Source: Allobosea sp. ASV33
GTDB lineage: Bacteria; Pseudomonadota; Alphaproteobacteria; Rhizobiales; Beijerinckiaceae
Assembly (NCBI RefSeq): GCF_016428755.1
Contig: NZ_JAELTI010000016.1
Location: 1 to 64,000, forward strand
Direction of reading: 5' to 3'
Length of the DNA stretch: 64,000 nucleotides
Shown: positions 55,757 through 64,000 of the stretch, one piece after another
Position numbering within the stretch: position 1 is the first letter of the stretch
How the letters are laid out: every line of letters starts with the position of its first letter
Notes under the pieces: model-generated
Told to the model about the DNA's origin: nothing
The model's database searches: none
Seen by the model: the letters and a program-made list of their open reading frames with translations, nothing else
Program-made: the position numbers and the translations under genes

Positions 55757-56458
55757 TCAGGCGACCGCCGTCTCGGGCTCGGGCTCGATCACGCCGGAGC
55801 GCAGCTGGACCGTGCGTTCGCAGAGCGCGGCGAGCGAAAGATCGTGGGTGACGAGCACCAGCGTGGCGCCGCGCTCGCGCTTCAAGGCGAAGATCAGGTC
55901 GACGATCGAGCGGCCGGTCGATTCGTCGAGATTGCCGGTGGGCTCGTCGGCGACGAGGATCGCCGGATCCGGCGCGACGGCGCGCGCGATGGCGACGCGC
56001 TGCTGCTCGCCGCCCGAGAGCTGGGCCGGGTAATGGTCCATGCGATGGCTTAAGCCCACATTGCGCAGTTCCGCTTCGGCGCGGGGGAAGGCGTCGGGGT
56101 GGCCGGCGAGCTCCAGCGGCAGGGCGACGTTCTCGCGCGCCGTCATGGTCGGCACGAGATGGAAAGACTGGAAGACGATGCCGATATGCCGGCCGCGGAA
56201 GATCGCGAGCCCGTCCTCGTCGAGGGCGCCGAGATCCTGGCCGGCGACCTTGACCAGGCCGGAATCGGGGCGCTCCAAGCCGGCCATGGTCATCAGCAAG
56301 GTCGACTTGCCGGAACCGGAGGGGCCGACGAGGCCGGTCGCCTCGCCATCCGCCAGCGACACCGAGACGCCCTTGAGGATATGGACGCGGGCGGCGCCAC
56401 GCCCCAAACTCAGGTGGACATCCTGCAACTCGATTGCCGAAGCGGCCTTCTCGCTCAT
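55757..56458 (-). CDS. ABC transporter ATP-binding protein (YbbA type), 233 aa
   Basis: An ABC ATPase for the YbbP-like permease. Walker A is GPSGSGKST (~45-53), signature LSGGEQQR (~145), Walker B ILVADEPTGNLD and the H-loop LVTHD. It belongs to the lipoprotein-release/MacB-like ATPase group. The ATG at 56458 is used; a GTG lies one codon upstream. The gap to the divergent GDSL esterase start is only 6 bp. Confidence 0.93.
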   Translation of the reverse strand: MSEKAASAIELQDVHLSLGRGAARVHILKGVSVSLADGEATGLVGPSGSGKSTLLMTMAGLERPDSGLVKVAGQDLGALDEDGLAIFRGRHIGIVFQSFHLVPTMTARENVALPLELAGHPDAFPRAEAELRNVGLSHRMDHYPAQLSGGEQQRVAIARAVAPDPAILVADEPTGNLDESTGRSIVDLIFALKRERGATLVLVTHDLSLAALCERTVQLRSGVIEPEPETAVA

Positions 56459-56464
56459 CACGCC

Positions 56465-57247
56465 ATGATCCCGATTTACGCTTCCGTCGCCGCCTTCGCT
56501 CGCACCCGATCACGCCCCGAGCGGGGCCGAACCAAGGCGCGGCTTGGTCTGCGGCCATATGGGCGCGCACTCCTGCTTGTCCAATCGCTTGCGACGTTTT
56601 TCGTCGCCGCCCTGCTGCTTTTCATCGGGTTCACAGACATGGCCGGCGCCCAGACCTCTTCCTCCGGTCCGAGCGCCGGGCGCTCGTTGAAGCTCGTCGC
56701 CTTCGGCGATTCGCTGTCGGCGGGCTACAACCTCGCAGCCAGTGCTGCCTTTCCGGCGGTTCTGGAGCAGGCTTTGCGCCAGAAGGGCCTCGCTGTCGAA
56801 ATCGTGAACGCCGGCGTCTCCGGCGATACGACGCAAGGGGGGCTCGAACGGCTCGACTGGTCGGTGCCTGACGGGACCGACGGCGTCGTCCTCGAGCTCG
56901 GCGCCAATGATGCCTTGCGCGGCGTCGATCCGTCCGTGACCCGGAAAAACCTGGAAGCGATCGTCGCGCGCCTGACCGAGCGGAAAATCCCGGTGCTGCT
57001 GGCGGGCATGTATGCGCCGCGCAACCTCGGCGAGGACTACGCGAAACGCTTCGATGCGATCTATCCGGAGCTTGCGAAACAATACGGGCTGGTGCTTTAC
57101 CCGTTCTTCCTGGAAGGCATCGCGGGCGACCGTGCCCTGAACCAGGCGGATGGGCTCCACCCCACGGCCGACGGCGTCAAAGTCATCGTCCGGACCATCC
57201 TGCCGACGGTCGAGCGCTTCATCGCCACCCTGCCGCTCAGGTCCTGA
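56465..57247 (+). CDS. GDSL-type arylesterase/lysophospholipase (TesA type), 260 aa
   Basis: A secreted SGNH hydrolase. A basic ~34-residue N-terminus precedes a signal-peptide-like stretch (LLLVQSLATFFVAALLLFIGF). Block I is AFGDSLSAGY with Ser83, block II GVSGDTTQGG, block III LGANDALRG and block V DGLHPTADG. It is divergent from the YbbAP-like transporter, the arrangement seen in many proteobacteria (TesA-YbbA-YbbP). Confidence 0.9.
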   Translation: MIPIYASVAAFARTRSRPERGRTKARLGLRPYGRALLLVQSLATFFVAALLLFIGFTDMAGAQTSSSGPSAGRSLKLVAFGDSLSAGYNLAASAAFPAVLEQALRQKGLAVEIVNAGVSGDTTQGGLERLDWSVPDGTDGVVLELGANDALRGVDPSVTRKNLEAIVARLTERKIPVLLAGMYAPRNLGEDYAKRFDAIYPELAKQYGLVLYPFFLEGIAGDRALNQADGLHPTADGVKVIVRTILPTVERFIATLPLRS

Positions 57248-57329
57248 TCCGCCCGCGGGTTCTCCGCGCGGCGTATCCCCGTTTCTTGCATTGCCGCCTG
57301 CCGGCCCCTGCTTCCGGAGTTGCTTCGCC

Positions 57330-58385
57330 ATGGAATACCGCCGCCTCGGACGCACCGATCTCAAGGTCTCGGTGATCTGCCTGGGAACCATGACCTGGGG
57401 AGAGCAGAACACCGAGGCCGAGGGCCATGCCCAGATGGACTACGCCCTCGAGCAGGGCATCAATTTCTTCGACACGGCAGAGCTCTATGCGATTCCGCCG
57501 AAGCCTGAGACGCAGGGCTCGACCGAGCGGATCATCGGCAGCTGGTTCAAGGCGCGGAAGAACCGCGACAAGGTCATCCTGGCGTCGAAGGTCTGCGGCC
57601 GCGGCGGCAACACCTGGTTCCGTGACGACAAGAGCCCGACACGGGTGACGCGCAAGCAGATCTTCGAGGCTGTCGACAAGAGCCTGCAGCGGCTGCAGAC
57701 CGACTATATCGACCTCTACCAGCTGCATTTCCCCGAGCGGCCGATGCCCTGGGGCTCGAATCCGACGCGCTTCGCCGGGGACGCCTACGCCTCGGCGGCC
57801 GACGAGACCCCGATCGCCGAGCAGCTCGACGCCTTCGCGGAGGTGATCAAGGCCGGCAAGATCCGCCATCTCGGTCTCTCCAACGAGAGCGCCTGGGGCA
57901 CGATGCGCTTCGTGGCCGATTCGGAAGCGCGTGGCACGCCGCGCGTCCAGTCGATCCAGAACGCCTACAACCTGCTGAACCGCACCTTCGAGACGGCTTT
58001 GGCCGAGGTCGCCTTGCATGAGGATGTCGGCCTGCTCGCCTACTCGCCGCTGGCGCAGGGCTTCCTCACCGGCAAATATCTCGACGGCGCCCGTCCCGCC
58101 GGGGCGCGCACGACCCTGTTCGACCGCGGCCAGCGCTACCAGACGGAAGGCACCGAGGCGGCGATCAGGCGCTATATCGCGCTCGCCCGCGAATCAGGGC
58201 TCGATCCCGCGCAGATGGCGCTCGCCTTCGTCAACAGCCGCTCCTTCGTCACCGCCAACATCATCGGTGCGACCTCGATGGAGCAGCTCAAGACGGACAT
58301 CGCCTCGATCGACGTCAAGCTTTCGCCAGAGATCGAGGCGGGAATCGACGCGATCCACCAGCTCGTCGGCAATCCCTGCCCGTAA
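57330..58385 (+). CDS. Aldo/keto reductase (Tas-like), 351 aa
   Basis: A NADPH-dependent barrel reductase. Asp/Tyr of the catalytic tetrad lie in FFDTAELYAIPP (~46-57), the Lys in LASKVCG, and the His in LYQLHFPERP (~128); the cofactor region LAYSPLAQGFLTGKY follows. The length and the long loop GSNPTRFAGDAYASAADETPI match the Tas subgroup. It stands alone between the esterase and a repeat. Confidence 0.92.
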   Translation: MEYRRLGRTDLKVSVICLGTMTWGEQNTEAEGHAQMDYALEQGINFFDTAELYAIPPKPETQGSTERIIGSWFKARKNRDKVILASKVCGRGGNTWFRDDKSPTRVTRKQIFEAVDKSLQRLQTDYIDLYQLHFPERPMPWGSNPTRFAGDAYASAADETPIAEQLDAFAEVIKAGKIRHLGLSNESAWGTMRFVADSEARGTPRVQSIQNAYNLLNRTFETALAEVALHEDVGLLAYSPLAQGFLTGKYLDGARPAGARTTLFDRGQRYQTEGTEAAIRRYIALARESGLDPAQMALAFVNSRSFVTANIIGATSMEQLKTDIASIDVKLSPEIEAGIDAIHQLVGNPCP

Positions 58386-58399
58386 TCCCCAGAATACCG

Positions 58400-58506
58400 C
58401 GTCATTCCGGGCGCAGCGCAGCGGAGGCCCGGAATCCATCGTAGAGCGTTGACGCCCCTCGATGGATTCCGGATCGGCGCCGCTTCGCGGCTTGTCCGGA
58501 ATGACG
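58400..58506. repeat. Dispersed intergenic palindromic repeat, copy 9
   Basis: CGTCATTCCGG and CCGGAATGACG outer arms, with inner GGAATCCATCG and CGATGGATTCC. It lies between the aldo/keto reductase and thpR. Confidence 0.8.
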
Positions 58507-58599
58507 GAGCGTGTGGGTCGAGGGAAAAACAATTCCCTTGAGCCGGCTTCCTGATCTACCGTCTCTCCAGAGTCACAATCGCTTGGCAGGGATTCGCTC

Positions 58600-59172
58600 A
58601 TGCCGAGGCTGTTCATCGCTCTGGAAATTCCCGCCGAGGTCGCGACCGGGCTGACATTGCATCGCGGCGGATTGTCGGGTTCGCGCTGGATCGAGCCGGC
58701 CGACTACCACATCACCCTGCGCTTCCTGGGCGATGTCGACCGCCGCAAGGCCAACGACATCGACTACATGCTTTCCGACCTCACGGCCTATCCGTTCGTG
58801 GTCACGCTCGATGCGCTCGGCAGCTTCGGCGGCGACAAGCCGCGCGCCCTGTTTGCGCGGGCACAGCCGGGCAAGGCGCTGACTGACCTGCAAGGCGATC
58901 TCGAACGACAGATGCGCCGCCTCGGCCTGCCGGCCGAGGCGCGCAAATTCGTGCCCCATGTCACGCTGGCGCGCTTGCGGGACACGACCCCTGTCGAGCT
59001 CGCGCATTTCCTCAGCCTGCATCCGATCGTCCGCCCGTTCACCTTCACGGCGCGCCGGGTGGCCTTGATGTCCTCGCGGGATTCGATCGGCGGCGGCCCC
59101 TATGTGCTGGAGGCGGCCTATCCGCTCGGGCCCTCCTATCCGAATCGCCTGTCGCGGGAGATGCGCCGATGA
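58600..59172 (+). CDS. thpR: RNA 2',3'-cyclic phosphodiesterase (2H family)
   Basis: A 190-residue two-histidine phosphoesterase. The paired HxTx motifs are HITL (37-40) and HVTL (120-123), which act on 2',3'-cyclic RNA ends; the family is also called 2'-5' ligase. Length is normal. It overlaps the pterin dehydratase gene by four bases, so the two are coupled. Confidence 0.95.
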   Translation: MPRLFIALEIPAEVATGLTLHRGGLSGSRWIEPADYHITLRFLGDVDRRKANDIDYMLSDLTAYPFVVTLDALGSFGGDKPRALFARAQPGKALTDLQGDLERQMRRLGLPAEARKFVPHVTLARLRDTTPVELAHFLSLHPIVRPFTFTARRVALMSSRDSIGGGPYVLEAAYPLGPSYPNRLSREMRR

Positions 59173-59465
59173 CGCGGCCGAAACGGCTCTCGCCCGAGGC
59201 ACAGGCCGAAGCGCTGGCCACCCTGACCGGCTGGAAGCTGGTGCAGGGCCGCGAGGCCATCGCCAAGCGCTTCGTCTTCCGCGATTTCAGCGAGGCCTTC
59301 GGCTGGATGACGCGCGTCGCGCTACTGGCCGAGGCGATGAACCATCACCCGGAATGGTCGAACGTCTATCGCACCGTGGACATCACGCTGGCGACCCATG
59401 ATGCGGGCGGGCTGACCGAGCTCGACGTCAAGCTCGCCAAGGCGATTGACGCGCTGGGGCATTGA
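59169..59465 (+). CDS. phhB: Pterin-4a-carbinolamine dehydratase, 98 aa
   Basis: A small enzyme that regenerates tetrahydropterin after aromatic hydroxylation. The active-site run [18 protein letters not shown] with the His-His pair is clear, and [21 protein letters not shown] precedes it. No phenylalanine hydroxylase is in the window, so the partner is unknown. Confidence 0.95.
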   Translation: MTRPKRLSPEAQAEALATLTGWKLVQGREAIAKRFVFRDFSEAFGWMTRVALLAEAMNHHPEWSNVYRTVDITLATHDAGGLTELDVKLAKAIDALGH

Positions 59466-59482
59466 GGCCGGGGGACCGCGTT

Positions 59483-59628
59483 GTCATTCCGGGGCGCCGC
59501 ATGGCGGCGAGCCCGGAACCCAGAACCGATGCCGCTTCCGGAAGAGCGCGAGCGGGCCATCACCTGAATTCATGAGAATGTCGGTTCTGGATTCCGGGCT
59601 CAGGCCTGCGGCCCGCCCCGGAATGACG
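59483..59628. repeat. Dispersed intergenic palindromic repeat, copy 10
   Basis: TGTCATTCCGGGGC and GCCCCGGAATGAC arms; AACCCAGAACCGA near 59518 and TCGGTTCTGGATT near 59581 pair inside. It fills the convergent phhB/RluA junction. Confidence 0.78.
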
Positions 59629-59656
59629 GTGCGGCTCCGTCTGCAACCGGAATTCT

Positions 59657-60403
59657 TCAGCCGCTCCACCCGCAAGCCCTGAGCGCCGCCAGCATATGCG
59701 GCGGCGGCGGCGCCTGGACCGTGATCGGATCGCGCTTCTTGTAGAGCGGGATCGTGATCGCCCGCGCGTGAAGCTGGAGGCCGGGGCCGCCCTCGCGCGG
59801 GGCATCGCCATAGATCTCGTCGCCGAGCATCGGCCAGCCGGAGGCCTGGCAATGGACGCGCAATTGGTGGGTGCGGCCGGTCAACGGCTCCATCGCGAGC
59901 CAGGCGAGCGGGCCGTGCTCGCTCTCGCCCCGGCCGAGCACGCGATAGCGGGTCTGCGAAGGCAGGCCGGCGGGATCGACCTTCATCCACCAGCCGCGCT
60001 CGGGCGAGCGCTTGGCGAGGGGAAGGTCGATCAATCCCTCGTCCTGCGCAGGGTTGCCCTGCACGATCGCCCAATAGGTCTTGTCGATGCGGGCATCGCG
60101 AAACATCTGGTTGAGCTCGGCCATGGCGCGGGGATGCCGGCCGAGCACGAGGCAGCCGGAGGTGTCCTTGTCGAGCCGGTGCGCCGCTTCCGGCTTTCGC
60201 GGCAGGCCGAAGCGGAGCTGGTCGAGATAATCGGTCAGGACGGGGATGATCCGGCGCTTGGCCTGGGGGCCGCGATGCGAGGGCAATCCGGCGGGCTTGT
60301 CGATGACGAGCATCATGGCGTCGCGATAGAGCAGCGGCACCGGCAGCTCTTCCTCGATCTGCCCGAGGGATTGCGAATTTTCTGGTCGGTCCGGCGCTGC
60401 CAT
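59657..60403 (-). CDS. RluA-family pseudouridine synthase, 248 aa
   Basis: A pseudouridine synthase with the catalytic Asp in HRLDKDTSG (Asp78) and PLTGRTHQLRVH (~168) as the family motifs. No S4 domain is present. Target RNA position cannot be told; RluA and TruC-like enzymes share these motifs. It is divergent from ftsY by 71 bp. Confidence 0.92.
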   Translation of the reverse strand: MAAPDRPENSQSLGQIEEELPVPLLYRDAMMLVIDKPAGLPSHRGPQAKRRIIPVLTDYLDQLRFGLPRKPEAAHRLDKDTSGCLVLGRHPRAMAELNQMFRDARIDKTYWAIVQGNPAQDEGLIDLPLAKRSPERGWWMKVDPAGLPSQTRYRVLGRGESEHGPLAWLAMEPLTGRTHQLRVHCQASGWPMLGDEIYGDAPREGGPGLQLHARAITIPLYKKRDPITVQAPPPPHMLAALRACGWSG

Positions 60404-60474
60404 GGCATTGCGCTACCCAACCCGGCCCGGCGGCGCAACCGAAGATGCCCCGCTGAACCGAAGACAGGGCGATG

Positions 60475-61755
60475 ATGAGCGAGACCGAACCGAAGAAACG
60501 CGGCTTCTTTTCCAGGCTGTTCGGACGCGACGAGGAACCGGCCAAGCCGGCGCCCGCTCCGGAGACGGTGATCGAGCAGGCTGTCGAGCCGGTCGAGGAG
60601 ACGAAGCCGGACGTCGAAGAGCTTGCTCCTGCGACGGCGGTCGAGGCGGAAGCGCTTGTCGTCGAGGTGTCGGTTCCCGAACCTGTCGTGCCGCCTGTTC
60701 CGGTCGAGGAGGTCGCACCTCCGGCCCCGCCAGAGCCGGCACCCGCCGTCGCCGTCGTTCCGCAGCCCGAGCCCGCTGCCGCTCCCGAACCTGCTCCAGC
60801 CCCGGCGCCGCAGCCGAAGCGGAGCTGGTGGCGACGCCTGACCGAGGGGCTGTCGCGGACCTCCTCGGCGCTCACGACGGGAATCACCGACCTTTTCACC
60901 AAGCGCAAGCTCGATGCCGGCACGCTCGAGGACCTGGAAGACATCCTGATCCAGGCCGATCTCGGGCTCGCGACCTCGGCCAAGATCGCCAAAGCGGTCG
61001 GCGACGGGCGCTACGACAAGCAGATCGAGCCGGCCGAGGTGAAGGCCATCCTGGCGCGCGAGGTCGAGACGATCCTCCTGCCCGTTGCCCAGCCGCTCGT
61101 GATCGACGCCACGAAAAAGCCGTTCGTGCTGCTGATGGTCGGGGTCAATGGCTCCGGCAAGACGACGACGATCGGCAAGCTCGCCGCGAAATTCCGCGCT
61201 GAGGGCAAATCCGTGATGCTCGCGGCCGGCGATACCTTCCGCGCAGCGGCGATCGAGCAATTGCGGGTCTGGGGCGAGCGCACCGGGGCCGAGGTCGTCC
61301 ATGGCCAGCAGGGCGCCGATGCGGCTGGACTCGCCTTCGAAGCGCTGCAGAAGGCCAAGGCAGACAATACCGACGTGTTGCTGATCGACACGGCCGGCCG
61401 CTTGCAGAACAAGCAAGGGCTGATGGACGAACTCGCTAAGGTCGTGCGCGTCATCCGCAAGCAGGACCCGAGCGCGCCGCATGCGGCGCTGCTCGTGCTC
61501 GACGCGACCGTCGGCCAGAACGCGATTTCGCAGGTCGAAGCCTTCCGCGAGACAGCGGGCGTGACCGGGCTCGTCATGACCAAGCTCGACGGCACGGCGC
61601 GCGGCGGCATTCTCGTCGCACTGGCGGCGCAGTTCGGCCTGCCCGTGCATTTCATCGGTGTCGGCGAGAGCGTCGAGGATCTGGAGCCATTTTCGGCACG
61701 CGATTTCGCGCGGGCCGTGGCGGGCATGGAATCAGCTTCGGGAGAGGCGGCGTGA
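60475..61755 (+). CDS. ftsY: Signal-recognition-particle receptor FtsY
   Basis: A 426-residue SRP GTPase that docks ribosomes at the membrane. The N-terminal ~120 residues are acidic and Pro/Ala/Glu-rich (the A domain), followed by the N domain and G domain with G1 GVNGSGKTT (~223-231), DTAGR and TKLDGTARGG. The ATG at 60475 follows another in-frame ATG by three bases. It overlaps the yciB start by four bases. Confidence 0.95.
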   Translation: MSETEPKKRGFFSRLFGRDEEPAKPAPAPETVIEQAVEPVEETKPDVEELAPATAVEAEALVVEVSVPEPVVPPVPVEEVAPPAPPEPAPAVAVVPQPEPAAAPEPAPAPAPQPKRSWWRRLTEGLSRTSSALTTGITDLFTKRKLDAGTLEDLEDILIQADLGLATSAKIAKAVGDGRYDKQIEPAEVKAILAREVETILLPVAQPLVIDATKKPFVLLMVGVNGSGKTTTIGKLAAKFRAEGKSVMLAAGDTFRAAAIEQLRVWGERTGAEVVHGQQGADAAGLAFEALQKAKADNTDVLLIDTAGRLQNKQGLMDELAKVVRVIRKQDPSAPHAALLVLDATVGQNAISQVEAFRETAGVTGLVMTKLDGTARGGILVALAAQFGLPVHFIGVGESVEDLEPFSARDFARAVAGMESASGEAA

Positions 61756-62387
61756 GCGAAACGGTGCAGCAACCGGCCGGGGCGGCGAACAAGGGCAAGG
61801 CGGTCAATCCGCTGCTCAAGCTCGCGCTGGAATTCGGGCCGCTGGCGATCTTCTTCTTCGCCAATTCCTATGGCGACCGGCTGTTCCACGTCGCCGAGGA
61901 CCGGCGCATCTTCGTCGCGACCGGCATCTTCATCGCGGCCTCGCTGATCGCGCTGGTGCTGTCGCGGGTGCTGATGGGCTATCTGCCTCGCATGGCGATC
62001 GTCAACGCGATCGTCGTCACCGTCTTCGGCGGGCTGACGCTGGCCCTGGACGACGCCTTCTTCATCAAGGTCAAGCCTACCATCGTGAACGCCCTGTTCG
62101 GTTGCGTCCTGCTCGGCGGGCTGTTCTTCGGGCGTTCGCTGCTCTCGCTGGTCCTGGAGACGGTGCTGCAGCTCGACGCGGAGGGCTGGCGCAAGCTGAC
62201 CTTCCGCTGGGGCCTGTTCTTCTTCGTGCTGGCAGCCATCAACGAGGTGGTCTGGCGCACGCAGACCCAGGATTTCTGGGTCGCCTTCAAGGTCTGGGGC
62301 GTGATGCCGCTGACCATGGCCTTCGCGCTGGCGCAGACGCCCTTGATCCTGAAGCACGAGATCAAGCCGGCAAAGACCGAGGAATAG
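61752..62387 (+). CDS. yciB: YciB/IspZ-family intracellular septation protein A
   Basis: A 211-residue inner-membrane protein with about five hydrophobic segments and the signature LALEFGPLAIFFFANSY, then RKLTFRWGLFFFVLAAINEVVWR. It is linked to septation in E. coli. A GTG start is fused into the ftsY stop codon (gTGA), so it depends on ftsY translation. Confidence 0.93.
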   Translation: MSETVQQPAGAANKGKAVNPLLKLALEFGPLAIFFFANSYGDRLFHVAEDRRIFVATGIFIAASLIALVLSRVLMGYLPRMAIVNAIVVTVFGGLTLALDDAFFIKVKPTIVNALFGCVLLGGLFFGRSLLSLVLETVLQLDAEGWRKLTFRWGLFFFVLAAINEVVWRTQTQDFWVAFKVWGVMPLTMAFALAQTPLILKHEIKPAKTEE

Positions 62388-62400
62388 GCTCTTCCTCCTG

Positions 62401-62505
62401 CGTCATTCCGGACAAGCGGCGAAGCCGCGCCGATCCGGAATCCATCCTCAGGCTCTCTGCTCTACGATGGATTCCGAGTCTGAGCTTCGCTTGCCCGGAA
62501 TGACG
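62401..62505. repeat. Dispersed intergenic palindromic repeat, copy 11
   Basis: CGTCATTCCGGACAAGC and CCGGAATGACG arms with inner GGAATCCATC and GATGGATTCC. It lies between yciB and the Xre antitoxin gene. Confidence 0.8.
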
Positions 62506-62522
62506 GTCCTGCAAGATGCCTC

Positions 62523-62562
62523 TTGCCATTTGGCAATATTGTCTCCATTTTATGCCAAATGG
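62523..62562. promoter_or_regulatory. Xre/RES operator: two related dyads
   Basis: CCATTTGGCA (62526-62535) is repeated inverted as TGCCAAATGG (62553-62562); the first copy also lies in a local TTGCCA-TT-TGGCAA palindrome. They lie just ahead of the antitoxin start, so autorepression is likely. Confidence 0.7.
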
Positions 62563-62573
62563 AGAGCAATGCC

Positions 62574-62987
62574 ATGACGGCCCTGCAGCGCATCGAGACG
62601 GCCCAGCGCGATTTCGTCCCCGATCCGATCACGGATGACGAGGCAGCGGCGATGTTCCGCGCCGCGGTCAACCTGTTCCGGCTCTGGCGGATCACCGACG
62701 AGGAAGCGGCGGTGCTGGTCGATTTGCCGGTCAGGAGCTACCGGCGCTGGAAAGCCGGCGAGATCGGTCGCATCTCGCGCGACGGGAAGGCCCGGCTTTC
62801 GAACCTGATGGGCATTCACAAGGCGTTGCGTCTGATCTTCACGGAGCCGCAGCGCGGCTATGACTGGATCAAGCGGCCCAATGCCGATTTCGGCGGCAAG
62901 TCGGCTGTTGATGTCATGCTCGGCGGTGAACTCACCGACCTGATGCGGGTGCGCCGCCTGCTCGATGCCGAGCGGGGCGCCTGGTGA
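62574..62987 (+). CDS. Xre/MbcA/ParS-type antitoxin, 137 aa
   Basis: The antitoxin of a RES-Xre pair. The N-terminal half holds an HTH-like region (ITDEEAAVLVDLPVRSYRRWKAGEIGRIS), and the C-terminal half is the MbcA/ParS toxin-binding domain (GIHKALRLIFTEPQRGYDWIKRPNADFGGKSAVDVML). GGAGAG 9 bases upstream supports the ATG at 62574. The stop overlaps the toxin GTG. Confidence 0.9.
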   Translation: MTALQRIETAQRDFVPDPITDDEAAAMFRAAVNLFRLWRITDEEAAVLVDLPVRSYRRWKAGEIGRISRDGKARLSNLMGIHKALRLIFTEPQRGYDWIKRPNADFGGKSAVDVMLGGELTDLMRVRRLLDAERGAW

Positions 62988-63697
62988 TCGATCCGGCGAG
63001 CCTGCCGGTCGCGGAGATCGCATGGCGCGGGGCGGTCCGGATCATCCGCAGCATCTTCCCGCCGATCGACCTGTTCGAGGATATCGCCGATCCCGCCGAC
63101 TGGCCGCTCCTGATCGCGGCCGAGCAGAAGACCAATCCGCGCCTGATGGAGACGATCGGCAATCTCGACCTCGTGCCGGCCGAGCGACGCGTCTCGGGGC
63201 CGGGTGCGAGCTGGCTGATGGCGCCCTTCACTCATGTCAGCCCGGACCGGCCGAGCCGTTTCAGCGATGGCAGCTTCGGCGTGCTCTATGTCGGCGATCG
63301 CTTCGAAGTCGCGCTGCTGGAGACGATCCACCACCACGCCCGCTTTATGCTGGCCACAGCGCAGCCTCCGGGCTGGACCTCGCAATTCCGCGAGATCGTG
63401 CTGGAGGTCGATGCGGAGCTTCACGATATCCGGCCGCTCGGAGCCGAAGCTGCGCCGGTGCTCGACCCTTCGGACTACACCGCGAGCCAGGCGCTCGGCA
63501 TCGGCCTGCGGGCGCTGGGTTCGGCTGGCATCGCCTATCCCAGCGTGCGTTGCCCCGGCGGCGAATGCGCCGGGTTGTTCTATCCCGATGGTGCCAGCCA
63601 TCCCGTCCAAGGGCGGCACCTCGATTATCACTGGAACGGCGAGCGCGTGGATCTCTACCGGGACCGCAGCGCCGGCGAGGTCTACCGCATCGTCTGA
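62984..63697 (+). CDS. RES-domain toxin, 237 aa
   Basis: A type II toxin of the RES family, known relatives of which degrade NAD+. Arg (RFSDGSFGVLYVGD), Glu (ALLETIHHHARF) and Ser (AYPSVRCPGGECAG) of the RES triad are all visible, so it looks intact. The GTG start lies inside the antitoxin stop (4-base overlap). Confidence 0.9.
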   Translation: MIDPASLPVAEIAWRGAVRIIRSIFPPIDLFEDIADPADWPLLIAAEQKTNPRLMETIGNLDLVPAERRVSGPGASWLMAPFTHVSPDRPSRFSDGSFGVLYVGDRFEVALLETIHHHARFMLATAQPPGWTSQFREIVLEVDAELHDIRPLGAEAAPVLDPSDYTASQALGIGLRALGSAGIAYPSVRCPGGECAGLFYPDGASHPVQGRHLDYHWNGERVDLYRDRSAGEVYRIV

Positions 63698-63700
63698 GGC

Positions 63701-64000
63701 TTATTTCGGCGCCAGCCGGATCGCGCCATCCAGGCGGATCGCGGTGCCGTTCAGCATGTCGTTCTCGATGATGCTGCGGGCGAGCGCGGCGTATTCGGCG
63801 GGACGGCCGAGGCGCGAGGGATGCGGCACGGAGACGGCGAGCGAGGCCTTGGCATCGTCGGGGAGTCCGGCGAACATCGGCGTCTCGAACAGGCCCGGCA
63901 TGATCGTGACGATGCGGATGCCGACCCCGGCGAGATCGCGCGCGACCGGCAAGGTCAGGCCGACGACACCGGCCTTGGAGGCGGCATAGGCAGCCTGGCC
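63701..64000 (-). CDS. SDR-family oxidoreductase, C-terminal part (5' end outside window)
   Basis: The last ~99 residues of a short-chain dehydrogenase. The catalytic YAASKAG (Tyr and Lys) is at the window edge, followed by [21 protein letters not shown] and the C-terminal [16 protein letters not shown]. The layout resembles 3-hydroxyacyl-CoA/HSD17B10-like dehydrogenases. The cofactor-binding half is not visible. It is convergent with the RES gene, 3 bp apart. Confidence 0.88.
   Translation of the reverse strand, partial: GQAAYAASKAGVVGLTLPVARDLAGVGIRIVTIMPGLFETPMFAGLPDDAKASLAVSVPHPSRLGRPAEYAALARSIIENDMLNGTAIRLDGAIRLAPK

Noticed and set aside
55755-56570. Extra 5' length for the YbbP-like permease
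   Set aside because: It is the ATPase gene read in another frame; the permease ATG at 55754 follows the ATPase stop by 2 bp.

Overview
This is a 64 kb piece of a high-GC alphaproteobacterial chromosome, most likely from the order Hyphomicrobiales (Rhizobiales) and perhaps close to Bosea; the genus is a guess. The evidence is gene order and content. The cluster PPDK-regulator/maf/aroE/coaE/dnaQ runs one way and hemE/hemJ/rho/mnmE/mnmG/rsmG/parA/parB runs the other. There are also a MltA-Tim44-SecB block, a 1610-residue NAD-glutamate dehydrogenase, a CenR-type response regulator, a CtrA-type box and a ybhL-type leader RNA. Almost everything is housekeeping. No rRNA, tRNA, transposase, phage gene or CRISPR array was recognised.

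Layout: 0-7 kb holds a chemoreceptor tail, a small Atu4866-like protein, a divergent HxlR regulator/NAD(P)-binding reductase pair, rpsO-pnp and two small enzymes. 7-13 kb holds a PfkB-family kinase, a leftward cell-wall/membrane block (XRE, Smr, MltA, Tim44), secB and terC. 13-16.6 kb is the dnaQ-coaE-aroE-maf-ppsR leftward operon. 16.65-17.12 kb is a non-coding stretch that looks like the replication origin: it lies between the PPDK regulator (DUF299) gene and hemE, as in Caulobacter, and carries a near-perfect parS, an exact TTAA-N7-TTAAC CtrA-type site, DnaA-box-like sequences and AT-rich tracts. 17.1-26.4 kb is the rightward hemE to parB series, with a perfect parS inside rsmG just before parA-parB. 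26.4-31.4 kb holds holA, lptE, leuS and yggS.

31.5-44 kb holds a VOC protein, an L,D-transpeptidase divergent from cenR and its cyclic-nucleotide-binding partner, an EamA transporter, xthA, lolA, ftsK, amt-glnK, tesB, a Ubi-type FAD hydroxylase and a ParDE toxin-antitoxin pair. 44.5-64 kb holds a Trm112-like protein, NAD-glutamate dehydrogenase, an AhpD-like protein, DUF2794, GNAT, ybhL with a structured leader, a YbbAP-type ABC exporter divergent from a GDSL esterase, aldo/keto reductase, thpR, a pterin dehydratase, a RluA enzyme, ftsY-yciB, an Xre/RES toxin-antitoxin pair and a truncated SDR gene.

The main themes are chromosome replication and segregation (oriC, parS, ParAB, FtsK, HolA, DnaQ), envelope biogenesis (LptE, LolA, MltA, L,D-transpeptidase, SecB, FtsY, CenR) and nitrogen metabolism (GlnK-Amt, NAD-GDH). 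Between genes lie about eleven long palindromic repeats, placed at gene ends and in every roomy convergent junction. The least explained items are those repeats, an orphan minus-strand terminator near 50.7 kb that suggests a small RNA, and a hairpin-rich 540-bp gap between rho and mnmE.
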